A DNA stretch of 64,000 nucleotides, from contig JAHFWL010001214.1 in the NCBI GenBank assembly GCA_021292165.1, positions 115,466 to 179,465 of the forward strand, read 5' to 3'. The translations under genes and the position numbers were made by a program. The notes under the pieces were generated by a model. The model was not told the origin of the DNA and made no database searches. It saw only the letters and a list, made by a program, of their open reading frames with translations. This DNA comes from Shinisaurus crocodilurus. Lineage: Eukaryota > Chordata > Lepidosauria > Squamata > Shinisauridae. This document shows, piece by piece, positions 10,105 to 22,057 of the stretch (position 1 is the first letter of the stretch; every line of letters starts with the position of its first letter).

Positions 10105-10456
10105 CAGGCTGTCCCCGGGTTACGAACGTCCGACTTATGGACAACTTGTACTTACGAGTGGACTGCCGAGCCTCCGGCGAGCGCCAGCGGAGGCACTCGC
10201 CGGACTTACTGGTTCCCCGGCTCTACGTTGTTTACGTAGAGTATAGCGTAGTATACGTAAAAACAGCCGCAATTTGCGGAAATGCCGTTTTTAATGTATA
10301 CTACGCTGCACTCTACATAAACGGCGTATCTTATGCCGTTTTCTATGTAAACAACGTAGAGCCGGGGAACCGTATGTACCTGTTCCGACTTATGTACAAA
10401 TTTGACTTAAAGACAGACTTGCGATTGGATCTCGTTCATAACCCAGGGACTGCCTG
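10105..10456. mobile_element. Pogo/Tigger-like MITE, copy 2
   Basis: It starts CAGGCTGTCCCCGGGTTACG and ends CCCAGGGACTGCCTG followed by TA. It contains inner inverted blocks around ATTTGCGG and CTACGTTGTTTACGTAG. It is longer than copy 1. The open frame across it is incidental. Confidence 0.75.
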
Positions 10457-10736
10457 TACCAAACAAGCCATTTGATTCAACGGAGCTGGGGGAGATCTGA
10501 ATGGTTTGAATAAAAAGACACATACCAGATAAACAAGCTAAGTAGGGGGGGATCCGGAGTGAAATGTGGGTGTTGGAGGAAGAAGATGGATGAACGAGAG
10601 GTTTGCATGATAGGGTCTCTATTGTAATTTAAAAATCACATGATGTATACGTGACAGAAAAGAAGAGCAAGGTCAGCTCAAAAAATAGTCCGTCACTCAA
10701 CACTTGCTTCTTATAGTGAAGATATAAAAGGACATG

Positions 10737-10766
<30 letters not shown>
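10737..10766. repeat. (TG)n microsatellite
   Basis: It is an uninterrupted TG run of about 28 bp followed by TTTGTGGTGG. Confidence 0.9.
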
Positions 10767-10767
<1 letters not shown>

Positions 10768-11334
10768 TGGTGGTGGGAGAACGGCAGAGACTGTGGGGAG
10801 GGCACCTTCGCCACAAACTCCAGTAAAAGCAGGCTGCTTGGCCCAAGGGAGTCCATTCCACTGACAGTGGCATTGATTTTCAGAAATATATTCCCATTAT
10901 ACTTCTCTCACAGCGACCCGGCCGCTAAGAGCAATGTTAGTGGTGGAAGTGGATTTAGAACTCACTCGTCACCGCCAGAGTTTAAAAGACAAAGCCCAGA
11001 CAACAGAGGTGAAGGGCGGTGTGGCGTGGATGTTGGGAAGCTTGTGTTTCAACTCGGGTCTGAGTGCGTCAGAAGAATACGTAAGAAAATGGAGCGTCAT
11101 CCTCTGTGGTGGAAATATGGCTGACGCGCTTTATTTTCAACCCCTGCAGCCAACCGTATTTTTTTTCTTTCTTTTGACTGCTGATTGTATCCTTCCCTGG
11201 GGCTTCTCGTGTTTTATATGTATACTCAGATGTTATTTTTTTACTCTGTTGTTTTTAGGTAGGAAACTGCCTTGAGGGCTTCTGGTAGGCAGAAAGGCAG
11301 GGAGGGCCAAAAAAGAGGACAAAGTTTTGTCTTT

Positions 11335-11420
11335 AAACTGGACTTGGACCGGGCCACCATCCAAATAAAAGACGCCTTTCAAATAGAGGACTGTCTTCTG
11401 AAAAAGAGGACACGTAGCCG
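11335..11420 (-). repeat. Interspersed repeat 'GGTGGCCA...AGAGGACAGTCCTC' fragment
   Basis: It contains 'aaactggacttggaccgggc', 'caaatagaggactgtcttct' and 'gaggacacgtagccgcccta'. Homologous copies lie at 18300, 37045, 43135 and 58640. The class is unknown; the inner complementarity suggests a DNA element. Confidence 0.55.
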
Positions 11421-11589
11421 CCCTAGGCAGGGCTGGCACCAGGCTCGAGTGGGCCCTCGGCTTAGTGCCACCGACGGGCCCCTATCCCGAGGGCCCTGCT
11501 GCCACTGCCATGGCCTACGATGGCCACCGACTGCGTCCACGAGGTCCCCCAGGCAGCACTGCAACTGTCAGCCTCTCCAATCCCGGACA

Positions 11590-11765
11590 TTTATTGATTC
11601 ATTTTACCTCCCGCCTTTCCACCGCAAGTAGCACTTCGGCGACCGATCGTGGCGACCGAATATAAAATGAAACGCAAGTTGTAAAACGCAAAAGCAAAGC
11701 AGTTAAAAAAAAACACACACACACGTCAGTGAAAAGGAATAAACAGCACCCACCAGTTAAAACCC
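11590..11765 (-). mobile_element. LINE 3' tail, antisense
   Basis: It begins TTTATTGATTCATTTTACCTCCCGCCTTTCC and continues with an A/C-rich 'ataaaatgaaacgcaag' block, the mirror of a LINE tail. The coding part is absent. Confidence 0.45.
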
Positions 11766-11779
11766 ACTTCAGCAAACAA

Positions 11780-11915
11780 ATCCACTTAGGACACAGTCCT
11801 ATGCAAGTTTAGACAGAAAAAGGGGCTACAGCTCCCAGCTCTGCTGGCTGGGGCATGCTGGGAGCTGTAGCCCTTTTTTTCCTGTCTAAACTTGCATAGA
11901 TAGGACTGTGCCCTT
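11780..11915. mobile_element. Palindromic MITE (TCCTATGCAAGTTTAGACAG family)
   Basis: Left arm 'cctatgcaagtttagacag...ctacagctcccagc' and right arm 'gctgggagctgtag...ctgtctaaacttgcata' are complementary. Related arms occur at 29765, 38696, 51122, 51285 and 59203. Confidence 0.75.
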
Positions 11916-12356
11916 AGAGAGCATGTGCCTGAGCGGTCGTAGGCTGCTCCGACCAGAGACAGAGCTGCGACCTTGGAGGGGGAAGATCCTATCGTGGAAC
12001 TCCCCCACGCCCAACAGCCGCCGAAAGCTCAATGGTGGCTCCTCTCCCGAGGTCTGAGCTCCGACCTCGGGAAGAAGATGGAGGGAGAGAGGCGGCGTGC
12101 CAGGCCATGGATCGGCCAGGTCCAAAGGCCTCTTGGCCCCAGTCCCTGCCTCCAAGGACGTGCGTGTTCTAGACGGGGGCTCAGGGGGACCATCTAGCGG
12201 GAAAAAAGCACAAACAGAGGATGGGGAGGCTAAAAAAAAAGCCGCTGCCATTCTTCTTGCCCTGCCCGCAATCCTGTAGGATTGTACCCTTCAAAGCCAG
12301 CCCATATGAAAACGTCTTCGCCTGCTGGCAGAAGGACAAAGATGGAGCTAGACTTC

Positions 12357-12508
12357 AGCTTGTCTGAGTGTGGAAAGCTAAGCAGGGTCAAGCCTGGTTA
12401 TTACTTGGATGGGAGACCCCTCCTCTAGTTTCCTGCATTGAGCAGGGGGTTGGACTTGATAGCCTTGTAGGCCCCTCCCAACTCTATGATCTATGAAATC
12501 TATGAAAC
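12357..12508 (+). mobile_element. 5S-derived SINE with CR1 tail (copy 2)
   Basis: AGCTAAGCAGGGTC, TTGGATGGGAGACC, then the CR1 tail and CTATGAAATCTATGAAA. It lacks the first ~25 bp of the leader. Confidence 0.85.
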
Positions 12509-13039
12509 CTCCCTCCCTTCTCTCATAGTCCTGCCAAACGTGCCTCCTCCAATAGTGGCAGGAGAGAGAGAGAAGGGTGTCTCCTGAGGACCTTAAAACC
12601 TCATATGGGAGAACGCGGCCTTTCCTCATCCGGCAGCAGCGCTTTTGCATGGAAACCGAGCAGCTTCTCAGCTCCAAGGAGCCCTGGGCACCCACCAAGT
12701 TACGTTTCCCCAAACGCAAGGCCTGGCGTCAAGGTCCCATCCAGAAGCACTCAACTCCCATCCAGAAGTGGGTGAGGATGTCTGCAGGGGAGGCAGGAAG
12801 GGGTCCCTGCGACGACACAGTCCCTTCCACTTTAGGACCAGGCGCATAAACCCTTCTCAGGTTAAGCAGCAACACTTAAAAACCTGAGAGGAGGGTCAAA
12901 TGAAACCTTTCCCCTATTAATGAGGGAAAAGATTAATACTGGTTATTAAGGACCCAGCTCAAATTTATGATGCTGTGGGTACAAAGGTGTGTGTGTAGAT
13001 TTAAAAGTAATGCAGGTTAATAACGCCAAGCTGACACGC

Positions 13040-13660
13040 AGGATTTGGGTAGCAAACAAAATAAAAATAAGTTTATTTTAATTCTCCAAATCTTAGTTCC
13101 AGAAAATAACTTTAAACCTGCCTACACCGAACACTTTGTAATTAACCTACCGGTAAGTCCCTATAACTCCAAATACTTTCACTCCTCAGACAAGCACTGA
13201 TTTCTCTCAAAGCTCCTGACAAGACACGAATAACCTAACTCCCCAACTCTCCCCACACTCCAAACACTCTCTCATAACCAGTGCTTTTTTTCTGGAGAAA
13301 AGGGTACCGGAACTCTTGGATTACATTTCCTCGGGAGTAGATGGCGATTAAATTGTAATGCAATTAATAGAAGAAAAGGTGCTGGAATTCAGTTCCGGTG
13401 AGTTCCACCAGAAAAAAAGCCCTGCTCATAACACACTAACCCGACACTCTACTTCTTAACTCGACAACCTCAACCACCTAAACTGAACTCTGACATCACT
13501 CGAACACTCCTTATATACTCCTCCCCCCACCCTTTCCAAGACATCACAGACCACACCCACTCCGCTCAACATTCTAGACACACTAAACATACTAAAGCAG
13601 ACATACCCCAGGGAACTGAATTGTGGGGTCACGCCACAGTCCCCCCCCTGACAACAGTGG
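13040..13660 (-). mobile_element. LTR-like block, same sense as GAB2
   Basis: Read on the minus strand it has a TATATAAG box at 13517-13510 and a downstream AATAAA at about 13077-13072, with few CpGs. This resembles the layout of the solo LTR at 9083-10064 but not its sequence. I could not find a target duplication, so the ends are guesses. A hAT MITE is inserted at 13279-13424. Confidence 0.45.
13279..13424 (-). mobile_element. hAT MITE, CAGKGCTTTTTTTCTGG family
   Basis: CAGTGCTTTTTTTCTGG to CCAGAAAAAAAGCCCTG with a perfect 8-bp duplication CTCATAAC at 13271-13278 and 13425-13432. It is nested in the LTR-like block, so it is the younger of the two. Confidence 0.95.
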
Positions 13661-13754
13661 TGGTGGGAGGGTAACAACCGGCAGCGCTGGTGGGTCGTGC
13701 TGGGGCAGATGGACCTTGACACCTGCTCAAGCATGTCAGCTTCTGAAAGCAAGC

Positions 13755-13785
13755 TACACACACACACACACACACACACACACTT
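13755..13785. repeat. (AC)n microsatellite
   Basis: An AC run of about 26 bp follows CAAGCTAC. Confidence 0.9.
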
Positions 13786-14229
13786 AAATTTTAAAAATAA
13801 AAATAAAGTTAATGTAATTCTACATTAAATTTAGAATTTATTTAAAAAGAAAAAAAATAAATTCGCATGGCATACGCTAAAAATAAAAACTGCGATATAT
13901 TTGGTATCGCGTATGCGCCAACTTGGTCTGTGCTTGTCAGGCTCAGTCCCTGCTTTCTGGTACCTTTTATTTGACCCTCCTATGGGTGCAGATGTGGAAC
14001 AGCAATGTAATATGAAACAGTCCCAAAGGTGAGACAGAAGAAAATTTCGTAGCAGCACGAAGGAGGATGCTTGCTTGCTACTCGGGAGATCTCTTCTGCT
14101 GCTCCTAATGTTCCTTCGCGCGCGCACAGGCTCTTAAACAGAGGAAGGAAAAAGGATCTAGCAGAGTATTAAGAGATTCCCCTGACATGGGGCAAGTCAA
14201 GGCCAGGGATTATCGGGGATCGGTATTCA

Positions 14230-14600
14230 CCTCTCTCTCTCTCTCTCTCTAATGTGGGAAAGAAATTCTATCTGCTATAAAGAGCCAAGGCACAGTAAAA
14301 GCATTTTGTTCCACTTTCCCTGAACGGAAGAGAGTTCAGAGAAGCAAGGTGAGGAGGGAGGGAAGCCACTGAAGGTTTAAAATAATAATAAACAGTGGCG
14401 TTGCCAGGGTTGAGCGGGGCCCCGGGCAAGTAACCCGGGGCGGGGGCACACACACTCTTGGGCACACCCTTGCCTTGATTTCTCTCCCCCTCACTCTTTT
14501 CAACCCTCACGCATTCTCTCTCTCTCTCTCTCTTCCCAGACCGGATTAAGACATGGTCTACCTGGGCAGCCACTGTTTCAGGGGGCCCACCAGCATTTTA
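14230..14600. repeat. (CT)n tracts and fragment of an unknown repeat
   Basis: CT runs lie at about 14230-14251 and 14515-14534. Between and after them, 'cagtggcgttgccagggttg' and 'gggcagccactgtttcag' look like ends of a degraded DNA element. I cannot assign it. Confidence 0.4.
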
Positions 14601-14621
14601 GACACACCCTCAAAATATCAC

Positions 14622-14970
14622 ACATTTATTTATTTATTTATTTATTTAATACATTTTTTTTTAATACCGCCCAATAGCCGAAGCTCTCTGGGCGGTTCAC
14701 AACAGTTAAAAGCATAAAATACAATATAATATAACTATAAAATTTAAAACCACAGATTAAAAACAAACAGCAAGGCTAGCAGCAGTTCAAATTACAGCAA
14801 CAGTTAAAAACTACCAGATAAAATGCCTGGGGCTGGGAGAATAAAAAGGTCTTCACCTGGCGCCGGAAAGAGTACAATGTGGGCACCAGGCGAGCCTCTA
14901 TGGGGAGCTCATTCCACAACCGGGGTGCCACAGCAGAAAAGGCCCTCCTCCTGGTAGCCACCAAAACATG
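14622..14970 (-). mobile_element. L2-like LINE 3' end, antisense
   Basis: On the minus strand the pol C-terminus (RAFSAVAPRLWNELPIEARL, FRRQVKTFLF) is followed by a 3' UTR carrying 'gcccaatagccgaagctctc' in antisense and a TTTA-rich end. The 62-codon frame at 14776-14964 is the intact remnant. Confidence 0.8.
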
Positions 14971-15054
14971 TGGCTATCCGTGCAACACAGTATTTTGTTC
15001 CTGCCATTTCACTTTATGTGTTCTCCCTTCTCCGCATTTAACTTCTCATGCACA

Positions 15055-15077
15055 CAAAAAGCATAAGGGGGGGAGGG

Positions 15078-15115
<38 letters not shown>
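15055..15115. repeat. G-rich/(GA)n tract
   Basis: GGGGGGAGGGGGG leads into (GA)n to about 15112. It is simple sequence. Confidence 0.9.
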
Positions 15116-16888
15116 ACCCTTCCTACTCAGAGTGCACTGCCCACATATAGGCTGGGTGGCATTCCACACCATTTTTTTAAAAAAACAATCCCTTTAAAAC
15201 AGGTGCATAACCTTTTCGGCCCGAGGGCTGCATGTGATGCTGGGTTGGGGGCCATGTGCGTGCGTGCGCACCCACGCACACCCACGCACACTGGTGATCC
15301 CGATTCCCGATACAGACTGCACTTTCTTCGCTGCTGGCAGCAATAGGGGAAGAGTAGGTATGAGTGAGGAATCCGATGAGGGGCGAAAATCCAATGGATT
15401 TTCTCGACTTGGCCCTGCGGATTCTGTTCCATCAACCCTGCACAGGAGGAGTTGAACCAGCACACGGACTTCCACTTTTAAAACGGGCTGCTATTTGCGC
15501 AATTTATTATTATTTTTTAAAGCTAGGGAAATTTGCACAAACTGTGAAACGGAGCCCACTCCATTTCACAATTTGCGCAGATTTCCCTGGCTTCTATTTA
15601 TTAAACTAGAAAAGCTGGCTTCTGTTTATTAAGCCAGAAAAAAAAAAAAGAAGCTACAACAAGAACAACAACTACGAGTTGAATCTAACGAGTCGGCCCC
15701 GATTTGTGCAGAGGATGCTAGAGACACGTAGTTCTCAGCTGCCAATTTGTGCAAATACTTTGTGCTCTTTCACAGAAGCCGGACACACACACACACCCGG
15801 ACTCAGCCCGCTTTTGGCTGTCGGGTTGGAAAGGTGTCGAAAGTCTGTCGAGCTCAAATGGAATGAGGGGGAATTTGGCAGCTGGGGGGGGCAGGGCACC
15901 CTTGGGGAGCTGCAGAAAAGGCCTGGGGGGGGCAGAGGTTGTGCTCCCTTGTTTTAAAATAAAGTATGTCTTTGATTTGGAAAACAACAACAACACACGC
16001 TGTGCCACTTATTATACACAGATGTGGAGGTTTCCCCTAGGGGTGGGGCGCGCGTGCATTTCATGTGTGCGAGTTCAGAGTTGGGGGTCAGAGTAGAAGG
16101 CCTGCGAACACTACAGCCGGCGGCTAGCCCAGGGCCTAACATGCCCTCGATCAGGGATGTGTGGGGCAGGGAAAGAAGAGGGTGTCTGCATCCAGCTATG
16201 GTACTGGTGTAGACTGGGAGCCTGACATTTTTAAACTTCCGTTTTTAATCTAAAAAAAAAAAGAAAAGAAAAGAAAAAGTGTTTTCCTCCAGTCAGTAAG
16301 AAACTGCCACTCAGCAAGTGTGTATGTGTGTGTGTGTGTGTTGATATGATGACAACACCTTGCCTTGGCCCTGTGATGGGACCCAGACATTGTCACTATT
16401 CACTCAAAGTGCTGCCACACTACCACATTGCTGAAATGTGCCTTTCCCTGGCCAGAGGTTTGGTTATATTGCTCTACTATTCTAATAAACAGAGCTAAAA
16501 CCGGTTTCTCCTTTACTATGCATGATATAGTCTTTTTTCTACCAGGAGCATTCCTTCTTGGAGAGAAGGGCAGAATTTGCATAAGAAAGGGCTGTTTGGG
16601 GGAAGTATTATAGGCTTGGTTGAACAACCCAGTTGCTCACAGAGGGCTGAGCTATGTGATCAGCAGAATCAGCTCTTTGGGGACCTTATTACAGAGCGCA
16701 GCCAGAAGATGGCATGTTTGAATGCGCTCTGCTGCTATCAAAAATAAACTACCTGCACACATCAGACAGGAATGTCAAGGAGATGATGACTTCCTGACAC
16801 ATGCCAGCTTTCCATGCACAAGGGGTTATGATGTGGGGAAGCATTCAAACGGACACACACACTGAATCTGAAATGGTACAGTCTAACA

Positions 16889-17023
16889 CAGTGTTCTCCA
16901 GCCTTGGGTCCCCAGATGTTTTTGGCCTACAACTCCCAGCATGCCCCAGCCAGCTATGCTGGCTGGGGCATGCTGGGAGTTGTAGGCCAAAAACATCTGG
17001 GGACCCAAGGTTGGAGAACACTG
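16889..17023. mobile_element. hAT hairpin MITE, copy 2 (almost perfect palindrome)
   Basis: Two 66-bp arms flank a 3-bp TAT centre within CCAGCTATGCTGG. I see one or two mismatches across the stem. The target duplication GTCTAACA at 16881-16888 and 17024-17031 is perfect. Confidence 0.97.
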
Positions 17024-17338
17024 GTCTAACAATACCCCTTCTGGTTTTGCTGATCCTGTTGCAGAGTCTGGCTACATCTGGTAGCTAAGGTCTTCTCTAA
17101 GAGGCACATCCTGCAAAGTAGGTTTTAGTCTCTTCGGACGCTGTGTTGCCGCTGATCTGGCACATTCAGTCCCTGCAAATTGCTCTGCATCTGTGCAGAG
17201 TCCGAAGCAGTTCCATGATAGTTCAGCCAACAAAACTGATTGTCATTAGAATGAGGGCAAACAAAAGGAAATCATTTCTTCGCACTGTGTGCCTAGTCAT
17301 CTTAAGAAATTAACAGCCACTAGGTGGGGTGATTGAGA

Positions 17339-18092
17339 CAAAAAGAAACCAAATGCACAGTTACAGGATGGGGGGGATACTTGGCTCAACAATACTACCA
17401 GCGAGGAAGGATCTTGGAATTGTTGTAGATCACAAGCTGAATATGAGCCAGCAATGGGATGTGGCTGCAAAAAAAGGCAAATGCTATTTTGGACTGCATT
17501 AATAGAAGTATAGCTTCCAAATCGCGTGTGAAGTACTTGTTCCCCTCTACTGAGCACTGGTTAGGCCTCATCTTGAGTACTGCGTCCAGTTTGTGGCACC
17601 ACACTTTTAAGAAGGATGTAGACAAACTGGAAAGGGTTCAGAGGAGGGCAACAAAGATGACCAGGGGACTGGAAACAAAGCCCTATGAGGAGAGACTGAA
17701 GGATCTGGGCATGTTTAGCCTTCAGAAGAGAAGACTGAGGGGAGACATGGTAGCAAGCACTCTTCAAGTACTTGAAAGGTTGTCACACAGAGGAGGACCA
17801 GGATCTCTTCTTGACCATCCTAGATTGCAGGACATGGAATCATGGGCTCAAGTTACAGGAAGCCAGATTCCCGCTGAACATCAGGAAAAACTTCCTGACT
17901 CTTAGAGCAACACGACAATGGAACCAAATACCTAGGGAGGTCGTTGTCTCTCCCACACTGGAGGCATTCAAGTTGCGGCTGGACAGCCATCTGTCAGTTA
18001 TGCTTTGACTTGGATTCCTGCATTGAGCAGGGGGTTGGACTCGATGGCCTTATAGGCCCCTTCCAACTCTACTATTCTATGATTCTATGAAA
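17339..18092 (+). pseudogene. CR1 LINE ORF2 end and 3' UTR
   Basis: It has frames with [33 protein letters not shown] and EAFKLRLDSHLSVML, broken by at least two frameshifts and substitutions. It ends with the CR1 tail and ATTCTATG repeats. It is clearly older than the copies at 27985 and 50242. Confidence 0.9.
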
Positions 18093-18299
18093 TTCGAGGA
18101 GTATATGTCTGTCAGGAGGCATGTGTTTCACTCAGCAGCTAAGAGTGGAAGCTCCGTCTCCAGAAGTAGCACGCATCTGGTTACACAAGCAACGAAGAAC
18201 GGCTCTCTCTACCATGCTCTCCCAGGCAAATCTCCTTGGCCACCACTGGAGCCAAATATGGATCTTTAGTCTGGTCCAGCAAAGGAAATATTACCTTCT

Positions 18300-18500
18300 T
18301 ATGTTGGGTTACCCACCAGGTAGGTGGGCAGGGTATCCGTGTGTCCTACTTTACAGAGGACAGTCCTCCATTTGAAGGGCGGTGCTCAATCCAAGTCCAG
18401 TTAAAGACAAAGAACCCAAAGAAGGGAGAGCACCTGGGGCCTTGAAGCTGCCCATCTGCCGTGCGCACCTGGACAGAATCCCAGTCTTGTCCCAGTCCCA
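18300..18500 (+). repeat. Interspersed repeat 'GGTGGCCA...AGAGGACAGTCCTC' copy
   Basis: It contains 'ctactttacagaggacagtc', 'tccatttgaagggcggtgct' and 'ccaagtccagttaaagac', matching 37045-37200 and the complement of 43135-43360. Confidence 0.55.
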
Positions 18501-18848
18501 CTATGGTGAGATGTATTGTATCTCTATTTACATGATAGTAATTCTTTCCAAAGGGGCTGGGGCTCTCTTGCAATTTGCAAAGCTGCCACTCTTGCAATTT
18601 TGAAATGTGCCAATCATCCTGCCGTTAGGCAGAGTGAGGAGACTGCCTCAGGCGGCAGACGCTGAGGGGCAGCAGTGGCCGGCTGCCAGCCAGTCATTCC
18701 CCACCCTTGGAGGAGAACATCCTGTCCGGCACCCTCTAAATTAGCCCATGACGGCGGACGCTGTCATGTTTGCTGCCAGCGTCGAAGTAAGAGCCAACCT
18801 TTGGAAGGACGGCTCACTGAAGAATTAAGGCATTCTGTAATATTTGAG

Positions 18849-19021
18849 TTTCATAGATTTCATAGATCATAGAGCTGGAAGGAGCCTACGAGGCCATCGA
18901 GTCCAACCCCCTGCTCAATGCAGCAACTAGAGGAGGGGGTCTCCCATCCAAGTAACAACCAGGCCTGACCCTGCTTAGCTTTCCACACTCAAGACAAGCT
19001 GAGCCAGCGTGAGCCACAGGC
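18849..19021 (-). mobile_element. 5S-derived SINE with CR1 tail (copy 3)
   Basis: In antisense: TTTCATAG repeats, CR1 tail, then GGTCTCCCATCCAA and GACCCTGCTTAGCT (complements of the 5S C- and A-blocks), then the full leader ending GCGTGAGCCACAGG. Confidence 0.85.
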
Positions 19022-19346
19022 CTGTGTATTTACAAATAGACAGGGTGAGCATAGTTGGGAGGCACACAGCTTAAACGTGCCGACAAAGTGCATTTCTTTG
19101 CCCCGCTTAAGATCTCCAGAGAGAGACACCCCTGAAGCCCCAGATGGTGTTGGCTTACAAAGCCCCAACAATTCAACTCAGCCCCTCTGTACTTTTCCTC
19201 TGACTCTAAATGTAGTCTGTTTCCTTTGTTCCCTTTCAGTACACACAGAGTGAGAGAAAGAGACTTGCATTACATCATCCTTATGGAAGATCCAGCCACT
19301 GAGAACAACCAGCCAGCAACCTTCTTAAGCAACGGAATGTATAGAC

Positions 19347-19486
19347 CAGTGTTCTCCAACCTTGGGTCCCCGGATGTTTTTGGCCTACAACTCCCAGCAT
19401 GCCCCAGCCAGCGCAGCTACGCTGGCTGGGGCATGCTGGGAGTTGTAGGCCAAAAACATCTGGGGACCCAAGGTTAGAGAACACTG
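19347..19486. mobile_element. hAT hairpin MITE, copy 3
   Basis: CAGTGTTCTCCAACC...GAGAACACTG with about 66-bp arms. The immediate flanks (gtatagac and cactaccc) do not match well, so one flank may have changed. Confidence 0.9.
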
Positions 19487-19530
19487 CACTACCCTATCCT
19501 CGCTGGGAACCCGGCACTCACGCTGTAACG

Positions 19531-19783
19531 CAGGGGTGGGCAACACATGCCCTCACCGGCTGCATGCGGCCCCCTGTCATCTTCCACAGGCCCAGTGGCA
19601 GCAAAAAAAAAACCAGTGGTTGGCCGCCAAAATTCAGCAGCGCACCACGAGAGTCTTAGAAATTCAAGTTTAGCTTGGAAACAAGCTAAATTTGTCCTTA
19701 CTAAGGCTTGGTAGACGTAGGAGTGAGGCCCGCCAGGGGCCCAGGGGATGGAAAGTGACCCCCCCCAAATTTGCCCACCCCTG
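19531..19783. mobile_element. hAT non-autonomous element (CAGGGGTGGGCAA)
   Basis: It starts CAGGGGTGGGCAAC and ends TTGCCCACCCCTG. Flanks ctgtaacg and ctgtaatg (19523-19530, 19784-19791) match at 7 of 8 bases. Confidence 0.85.
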
Positions 19784-19955
19784 CTGTAATGGGAGGTCAG
19801 TGGAGAAAGAAAAAAAAAAGCCTAGAATACACCCAGCATGGAGGAACCCCGGACCAGCTTTCAAAGAACCCCCAAGGGTTCCCTGGATTATACAGTGAAA
19901 AGCCGCTCTTAGTGAGGTCTGCACCGTGGCATCGTCCTGTAATTTCTCTTTAGGG

Positions 19956-20095
19956 CAGTGTTCTCCAACCTTGGGTCCCCAGATGTTTTTGGCCTACAAC
20001 TCCCAGCATGCCCCAGCCAGCGTAGCTACGCTGGCTGGGGCATGCTGGGAGTTGTAGGCCAAAAACATCTGGGGACCCAAGGTTGGGGAACACTG
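19956..20095. mobile_element. hAT hairpin MITE, copy 4
   Basis: It is a near-perfect palindrome centred on GCGTAGCTACGC. The target duplication CTTTAGGG at 19948-19955 and 20096-20103 is perfect. Confidence 0.97.
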
Positions 20096-20206
20096 CTTTA
20101 GGGTGCGTCAGCGAGGGAGCACTCCCGGAGAGAGGCAGGAGAAAAAACTAGCAGAGCAGATAAAACAGTGCTAGGTCCAGAAGTGACGGCAATCTTTGTA
20201 AGAGCT

Positions 20207-20210
<4 letters not shown>

Positions 20211-20252
<42 letters not shown>

Positions 20253-20271
20253 AGGAGGAGGAGGAGGAGGA
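20211..20271. repeat. (GA)n then (GGA)n
   Basis: A purine-only tract of about 60 bp lies on the plus strand. Confidence 0.9.
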
Positions 20272-20707
20272 AATAAATATGAGCTTTTCCCAAAGAAGCA
20301 AAAAGCACATGGGAACCACAGAATCAGAGCCACAAAAGAGAAGCCAAGGGGAGCACTGGGGAAGAGGGAAAAGGGCCAAGTCAGATCACCCTGACCTCAA
20401 AGCATTATATATCTCGGTTATTTTAACTGCAATCAATCCTTTGAAGGGCAGAGGTGGGGAGGGAAGGCAGAGCGGGATCGCTGCATATGAAGGCAGAGCT
20501 ATACATCTCTTCCTGCCCGGCCTTGTCTAACCTTGTCTACATTTTTATGCCATTCCCAAGAGATCCTCTTCCAAATGCTAATTGCTTTTCTGCTAATCTC
20601 ACGGTGTTGGTTTCCCAAACAAATTCTTAAAAACCACATAAACAGTATCAGCCAGTAGATTCTCCTGCATTGCCTTAAAGTTTATGAAGGAGATTTAGGG
20701 CTTTGGT

Positions 20708-20956
20708 ATATTTATTTTATTTTATTTATATTTATATCCTGCCCTTTTTTTTTTTTCCTACAAGGAACCCAAGGTGCTCACATAGTCCTCCTCCTCTCCA
20801 TTTCCCCCCTCACAACAACCCTGTGAGGTAGGTTAGGCTAAGAGTCAGTGACTGGCCCAAAGCCACTCAGCAAGCTTCATGGCCGAGTGGAGACTAAAAC
20901 CCAGATCTCCCAAGCCCCAGTCCAACACTCTGACCACTACGCCACACTGCCCTCTG
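20708..20956 (-). mobile_element. Sauria-type tRNA SINE
   Basis: The antisense copy has a TTTATTTA tail, 'aaggaacccaaggtgctcac', 'aaccctgtgaggtaggttag', 'agtcagtgactggcccaaag' and the tRNA-like head complement 'tctgaccactacgccacact'. It abuts LINE copy 3. Confidence 0.9.
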
Positions 20957-20984
20957 GTTATACTTTGGTACCGTCCCTTAAAAA

Positions 20985-21668
20985 CCCAACTGCTTTTGCA
21001 GAAGCATACGAAAAACTTGGTCTCTCACTTAACATCAAAAAAACCAAAGTGCTTCATCAGCAAGTGCAAGCTAACCCTTTGGTGATGCCATCTATCCAGC
21101 TTGGCGGGACAATACTGGAAAATGTCGATCATTTTCTCTATCTTGGCAGCTATCTTTCTGTTACAGCTAACATCGACAGTGAAATCCAGCATCGTCTGAG
21201 CTCCGCAAGTGCCACATTTTCTCGAATGAAACATAGAGTGTTCGAGGATCGGGATATTTGTAAGAAGACCAAAATACTGGTTTACGAAGCCATTGTATTA
21301 CCAACTTTATTGTATGCCTGCGAAACATGGACTATCTATAAACGTCACTTCCACCTCCTTGAAAGGTTTCATCAACGTTGCCTCCGGAAAATCCTGCAAA
21401 TTACTTGGGAAGATAGGTGAACAAATGTCAGTGTACCAGAAGAAGCAAAGACTACTAGCATTGAAAAAACGATCCTTCAACGCCAACTTCAGTGGACCGG
21501 TCATGTTGTTCGAATGCCTGACTGCTGTCCCCCAAAGCAGTTACTCTACTCCCAACTCAAGGATGGAAAGCGGAATATCGGTGGTCAATATAAGAGGTTT
21601 AAAGATGTTCATAAGGCTAATCTAAAAAAATGCAATATAAACATCGAAAACTGGGAAGCTCTGGACTG
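20985..21668 (+). pseudogene. LINE ORF2 remnant, copy 3
   Basis: It is homologous to 4385-5055. The frame is open from LSLNIKKTKV to KILQITWEDR, then stopped by TGA at 21418-21420 where copy 1 has CGA, a CpG-type change. Homology continues to GAAGCTCTGG. It is truncated at both ends. Confidence 0.88.
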
Positions 21669-22057
21669 AATGAGCAGCAATTTCTGAATTTGGGGCAAGG
21701 TAATGTACAAGTGTGCAGCTTGGCCTGGCTTGCTGGAGTGTGTCTGGAGCTCCTTGGGTCTGTAATAATCTTTCTGGAGTGAGCCTGCTTTTTGCATGAC
21801 CCACGTGGCCAGATTCTGGTGGGTGCATGGTCCTCCTTGGCATCAGGGGTTTGCACCAGGCTAGAGAAAGGTGAACAGGTGTAGGAGGAGGATAGGGGCT
21901 TCTTGCTCTTTTGTGTTCAAAAGCCACAATGCCTTGTGGCACCTTAAAGACTCACAAATTTACTGTGGCATAATAAGCTCTCATGGACTGGAGCCCAATG
22001 TAGAGAAAGTTATTTTGACAGATGTTGCTTTTCATGTAACTGGAGAAAAATGGCACT

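Noticed and set aside
10059..10475. 138-codon open frame
   Set aside because: It runs across the Tigger-like MITE; its repeats are the element's inverted blocks, not protein repeats.
12370..12420. A 5S rRNA gene, because of AGCTAAGCAGGGTC and TTGGATGGGAGACC
   Set aside because: Only the central part of 5S is present and it is fused to a CR1 tail; seven dispersed copies behave as a SINE.
13040..13660. A second copy of the 9083-10064 solo LTR
   Set aside because: Layout is similar but sequence is not clearly alignable and no target duplication was found; kept only as an LTR-like block.
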